This document shows positions 8,636 through 11,839 of a DNA stretch of 11,839 nt, piece after piece. Origin of the DNA: Euperipatoides rowelli (Eukaryota; Onychophora; Udeonychophora; Euonychophora; Peripatopsidae). The position numbers and the translations under genes were made by a program. A model generated the notes under the pieces. It was not told where the DNA came from, did not search any database, and saw only the letters and a program-made list of their open reading frames with translations. Position 1 is the first letter of the stretch; each line of letters starts with the position of its first letter. The stretch lies in the NCBI GenBank assembly GCA_003024985.2, contig PXIH01S0005994.1; one strand, given 5' to 3'.

Positions 8636-9108
8636 GTTCTGCAAACAATATCTATTTATAATTAAAGAATAAAGGTTTATGTCCTATACTAGATTTACTT
8701 TAATTAAAAGAGTAAAAAAAGGTAATTAAGAAACTATCTTATTTTTATATTAAGATTAATAACCTTTTTGCAGAGTTTGTGTCTACAGAATATTATTTTG
8801 TGGAATTCTAATATTTTTATAAAGTCTTTTATTAAAAAAAAAGTATTCTTGATCAAAGAAAATTATCCTCAGAAAGTAAAGATGAATTAAGTCAAATTGA
8901 TAAAAATATCATTCACTTTGGGGACCATATGAATAATTCTATAAGAAATATAAAATTTAATGATATGGGAAATATTGATGATAAAAGAATAATGATACTT
9001 TTATTCTTGCTAATTACTTAGATGTAAATCTGATAGTTCCATAATTTATTCTAATTAGCTATAATTATCAACTAAAAACTTGTATGCTAATGATTTGTAT
9101 GTTAATAA
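8636..9108 (+). pseudogene. Spacer of the inverted repeat; 5' extension of the right LINE copy
   Basis: From about 8851 to 9108 the plus strand reads LDQRKLSSESKDELSQIDKN, then FGDHMNNSIRNIKFNDMGN with IDDKR, then after shifts NDTFILANYLDVNLIVP and TKNLYANDLYVNN. This leads in frame into the endonuclease N-terminal block at 9109, so the right copy retains sequence upstream of the endonuclease that the left copy lacks. I do not recognise a domain in it. The first 200 bases (8636-8850) are AT-rich and show nothing. Confidence 0.5.
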
Positions 9109-9127
9109 TTTGTATAGTTTTGTTGAT
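9080..9127 (+). repeat. Three imperfect 15-base direct repeats
   Basis: TTGTATGCTAATGAT (9080-9094), TTGTATGTTAATAAT (9095-9109) and a third diverged unit beginning TTGTATAGTTTT (9110 on) lie in tandem. In the LINE frame they give LYAND, LYVNN and LYSFVD, so the 15-base period keeps the frame. The third unit coincides with the start of the right inverted-repeat arm. Confidence 0.6.
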
Positions 9128-10048
9128 CTGAATAACAATGTTACTTTTTTTAATAGTCATAAAAAGGCTGGTACTCTTAGATGTAAGAGGGAGTTGTTCA
9201 TAATAATTTGTTGGAGTTAAATTTTTAAATAATCACTACTTGTATCCTTCAATAATGTTCACTAACATTATATCAATTATTAATAAATTTAATCATTTTG
9301 AAGCTACTACGATCACTTATCTTCCAAGTATTATGATATTAATGGGGATATGGATATCAAATACTCATACTGATGCTTATAACTTGATTATAATGCATTC
9401 CATAGAATTTGTAATAATCCAAAGAGAATTTATGTAGGGTGTGTCTCTATTTATGTCAAATATGATATTATTGTCCAGGATAGCAGATACCTTCTTTGGT
9501 GTTGTTGAAGCTGTTGCTACGATTATCACACCTTCTTATCTTGCAAGATCTATTCTGTGGATTTGAATAGTAGCAGTATATAATTATATACCACCTTCCA
9601 ATATCAATTCATTTGAAGTAAAATACTATATAGCATTTGAGATTAATAGATTGCTTATGTTAAGACTAATGCATTATTCTGTGGTGATTGTGTAACTAGA
9701 TTTAGTGAGTTAAACAAATTATTGCTAAACCAACTAGATAAATGTTTTAAAAATTGTAATTATGAGATAAATATTGGGTTTCTTAATCCGATTGATGACA
9801 CATAACATCTTACTATTTTTATTAACCCTGCTCAACTGAGCAGATTAGAGGTTCAGTACAATATATTAGAGAAAGAAACAAATTCAATTTTATGTAAATA
9901 GCAGTGTTATTTCTGTTTTTGATTGGAGCTTGTGGTCTAATATTAATGATATTCATGTTTAGGCTATCAGTTTCATGAAAAGCTTCTCATATGGATGTTT
10001 TATCAATGTGTTATGAAAATATATTTTTATATTACGTTCAAATAAGAT
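9109..10048 (+). pseudogene. LINE AP-endonuclease remnant, second family (right copy)
   Basis: This is the reverse-complement partner of 7649-8635. Blocks in order: FVDLNNNVTFFNSHKKAGTL, SIMFTNIISIINKFNHFEA (family 'NIRSI.NKF..FE'), LPSIMILMGIW at about 9323-9355 (family ETW, catalytic Glu changed), GCVSIYVKYDIIVQD, a YIPPSNINSFE block near 9585-9617 ('YRPPS'), CGD at 9680-9688 (GDFN with its Asp kept but the following residues lost), TRFSELNKLL, CNYEINIGFLNPIDDT followed by a stop and HLTIFI (the SDH position, 9794-9811), and DWSLWSNINDIHV near 9935. The residues lost differ from those lost in the left copy, so decay was independent. No RT follows; the fragment abuts gypsy RNase H at about 10035-10048. 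Confidence 0.83.
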
Positions 10049-10625
10049 ATACATGGTTGGTGTGATATTGCATCCACATTTGCATTTTGCTTAGACTTAC
10101 AGTATTTGATGGCATAGATGTATGCTGATAAAGTTAGATCCCACCTTTGTATGTGGGCTGCTGCAATGATGGGGATCTGATTATTGGCATTAAACATGTA
10201 TGTCAGCAGGTTGTGGTCCATCAATAATATGAATTTACGGCCAAATATGTATTAGTGGAACTATTTTACAGCGACTATGATCACTAAAGCTTCCTGATCC
10301 AGTTTAGAGCAATTTCTCTCTGTGGGCGTTAATGTATGGGAAGCAAAGGCTATAGGTTGTTCAAGTCTTTCTGGGGTGGTCTGGGAGATTATAGCCCCTA
10401 AGCAGTTGGAGATGCATCCGAAGCTACGACTATGAGTAGTGCAGGATTAAATTGTGTCAGTACTGGTGGTGTTGAGACTAGTTACGTGATTTGTGTGAAG
10501 GCTTGTTTTGTAGTGGTGTTCCAGGACCACTTGACATTTTTATGTAGCAAATTGTTCAGCGGTGTTAACATTGTTGATAAGTTAGGCAGGAATTTCCTGT
10601 AGTTTCAAAAATTATTTTGTTGATA
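10027..10625 (-). pseudogene. Gypsy RT thumb and RNase H remnant (copy 2)
   Basis: On the minus strand from about 10610: NYRKFLPNLSTMLTPLNNLL and HKNVKWSW (RT thumb/connection), KQAFTQI, VVASDASPTA (first RNase H Asp kept, 10413-10421), a stop, EQPIAFASHTLTPTERN, KLDQEALVIIVAVK (catalytic Glu kept), two stops near FH.YIFGRKF, LLMDHNLLTYMF (Asp kept), IPIIAAAHIQRWDLTLSAY and finally KSKQNANVDAISHQP, which matches the domain end 'GKeNanADaLSR'. Only about three in-frame stops and one or two shifts are seen, so it is better preserved than copy 1. Integrase is absent; the element is cut by the LINE arm at about 10035. Confidence 0.92.
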
Positions 10626-10880
10626 AGTCAAACGGTCATTTCCCCTCTTTCTGTATTATTCTATACTTATCCAAAAATTATAGAATAATACAGAATAGTA
10701 AGGAATAAGCTTCACTAACTTTAATTTTTCTGTTGAAAATTTATTATGATCCATTTGTGTAGGTGCTTCATCTTCAGACCCTTCACATGATTTAAGAGCA
10801 GTAAAGTATGCCCTATCAATATCAGTCAGAAATCCTTCCTCTACCACATCATCAAATTTTACACTTTTTCTTTTGCCATA
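10607..10880 (-). pseudogene. Probable gypsy gag remnant (copy B), joined to RT thumb
   Basis: Minus-strand reading YGKRKSVKFDDVVEEGFL, then LTDIDRAYFTALKSCEGSED, EAPTQMDHNKFSTEKLKLV, YYSVLFYNFWISIE and a stop, then RLTYQQNNF, runs within a few bases into the RT-thumb block NYRKFLPN. In an intact gypsy element the distal gag, protease and most of RT would lie between these, so about 2 kb appears to be deleted at about 10607-10625. The part from 10833 inward matches copy A at 7349-7572. The upstream part (VKFDDVVEEG) does not match what precedes copy A, so homology stops at about 10833. Confidence 0.5.
10651..10693. repeat. Perfect 15-bp hairpin inside gag remnant, copy B
   Basis: CTGTATTATTCTATA (10651-10665) and its exact reverse complement (10679-10693) flank a 13-base loop. 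The same palindrome, shortened to 11 bp, is present in copy A at 7490-7520. Confidence 0.8.
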
Positions 10881-11373
10881 ATTTGTAATTTTAAAAACCG
10901 GTTAAGAGAAACCAAAATCTTAGAAATATTGAGTGACTTCAATGTATAGTAAATATAAACTTAATTAAGTTTTACTAAATTATAACTTTATTGTATAGCA
11001 AAATATACTGTATATTGTAATAAGTATTAGTTAACTAAAATTAAAAATTACTTCATGACGGGGTTCAAAGTTTAATGCTTTTCAATCACAAAACAATTAA
11101 TGGATAAATTCTATTAAAAAATATAGCCTTTAGTTCTGAATCACTTAGCAAATTGAGAGGACTTAAACAAGGTTAACATCCCATCTCTCATAAATCATGA
11201 TGGACTCCCACCAAACATATTAAAAAATGAATGGTGATTTACACTGTTTTATTATAAAGACTGAAGTTAAAGTTATTAATAACTAAAAAAAATATTGTGG
11301 AATTTAACTTCATTTTAATTTAAACAAGTAGGCTAATTAGTAATGTAAAATTACCTTTATGAAAGTTATAAAA
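10881..11373. other. AT-rich stretch without identifiable features
   Basis: No coding-like reading, repeat or RNA gene is recognised on either strand. It contains ordinary A/T runs only. Confidence 0.6.
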
Positions 11374-11485
11374 GAGTCAAGGTGTGAATGTTGTCAGTCA
11401 CAATCAAAGCCACCACATGCTTATACACATAATCCTAGGGACAGGTTTGATCCCTGGGCAAGGGCAGGGGGCACAATACTAAATA
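11374..11485 (+). repeat. Probable decayed tRNA-derived SINE
   Basis: GGTTTGATCCC at 11444-11454 fits the RNA polymerase III B box (GGTTCGAnnCC) with a C-to-T change of the kind expected from CpG decay. It sits in a T-arm-like context: CAGG, the 7-base loop TTTGATC, then CCTG. About 60 bases upstream, AGTCAAGGTGTGAATG (11375-11390) resembles the D-arm/A-box of the Ser/Leu-like tRNAs (GGTTAAGGCGTTGGA). The spacing between boxes is longer than in a tRNA and no acceptor stem closes, so it is not a functional tRNA gene. The 3' limit is uncertain. Confidence 0.45.
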
Positions 11486-11839
11486 ATCCATAGGTTTTAT
11501 CAGCAAGCAAAATGGCTGTCAAATACCAGGCTACAGGTAAAACAGAATTAGGCCTTAAACTCGAGTTTAAATCTATACAGAAATACCCTTAAATAAAAAA
11601 AAATCTATTATAACAAAATAGGAAAATATACTGTAAATTTGCATTAGCATGTTATTAGTGATATATGAAAGATTCATTTGTATAATTAGAGTTATTAAAT
11701 AAAATAAATTTTCTATAAATTAAACATAATATTAAGAAAGAACATTTTTCATTTTATTTTACATTAGGATTTTTTTTAATAGAGAATTTAAATTCAAAAT
11801 CTTTGATATATTGAATTTTATTATGAATTTCTAAATTTT
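11486..11839. other. AT-rich stretch without identifiable features
   Basis: The first 100 bases have a more mixed composition and may belong to the body of the SINE-like element. The remainder is A/T-dominated, with no coding-like reading on either strand. Confidence 0.55.

Larger units (their letters stand above)
7349..10833. repeat. Large imperfect inverted repeat (~3.5 kb)
   Basis: Two pairs of segments match as reverse complements in nested order: 7349-7572 with 10607-10833 (gag-like), and 7649-8635 with 9109-10048 (LINE endonuclease). The centre is an unpaired 473-base spacer (8636-9108). The right half has about 560 extra bases (10049-10606, gypsy pol) where the left half has about 76 (7573-7648). 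The arms look roughly 80-85 percent identical over the better stretches, judged by eye, with many small indels. Anchor examples are CTCATATGGATGTTTTATCA in the right arm near 9985-10005, with its reverse complement near 7690-7710, and the ACATCTAAGAGTACCAGCC block near 8561-8580 against its complement near 9165-9185. This is either an inverted segmental duplication of a composite gypsy/LINE locus or two independent insertions of related composites. Confidence 0.88.

Noticed and set aside
1-11839. CRISPR array, bacterial operon, phage or other defence system
   Set aside because: There are no spaced identical repeats, no ribosome-binding-site-led gene strings and no long open frames. All recognisable proteins are eukaryotic retroelement fragments.

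Overview
The window looks like repeat-rich intergenic DNA from an invertebrate animal nuclear genome. It is about three quarters A+T by eye. I find no intact gene: every recognisable coding stretch is a decayed retrotransposon fragment with stops and frameshifts. The mix of AP-endonuclease LINEs with Ty3/gypsy LTR elements points to a metazoan. An arthropod is plausible but cannot be proved from this sequence. There is no sign of bacterial gene organisation, CRISPR or rRNA.

Layout. Bases 1-780 are AT-rich non-coding DNA with a weak direct repeat. Bases 780-3170 (minus strand) hold a degenerate LINE, read right to left as endonuclease, linker, reverse transcriptase and C-terminal tail. Bases 3385-4800 (plus strand) hold a Ty3/gypsy pol remnant. 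It runs from the RT palm to RNase H and is interrupted at about 3725-4370 by foreign DNA, including a roughly 350-bp insert with a 10-bp target-site duplication and ambiguous base calls. Bases 4800-6470 hold nothing identifiable except a short AAAT repeat. A clear hairpin sits at 6471-6518, followed by unidentified coding-like plus-strand sequence to about 7230.

The most striking structure is an imperfect inverted repeat spanning 7349-10833. Its inner arms (7649-8635 minus, 9109-10048 plus) are two copies of an AP-endonuclease fragment from a second LINE family, unrelated to the first by eye. Its outer arms (7349-7572 plus, 10607-10833 minus) are two copies of a probable gypsy gag fragment. 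The right side also carries a gypsy RT-thumb/RNase H segment (10035-10625 minus) that the left side lacks. In each half the gypsy fragment and the LINE fragment point at each other.

Bases 10880-11370 and 11490-11839 are anonymous AT-rich DNA, separated by a probable decayed tRNA-derived SINE near 11374-11485. I do not see a new functional system. The parts form a nested transposon graveyard, and the large inverted duplication, which could give double-stranded RNA if transcribed, is the feature most worth following up.
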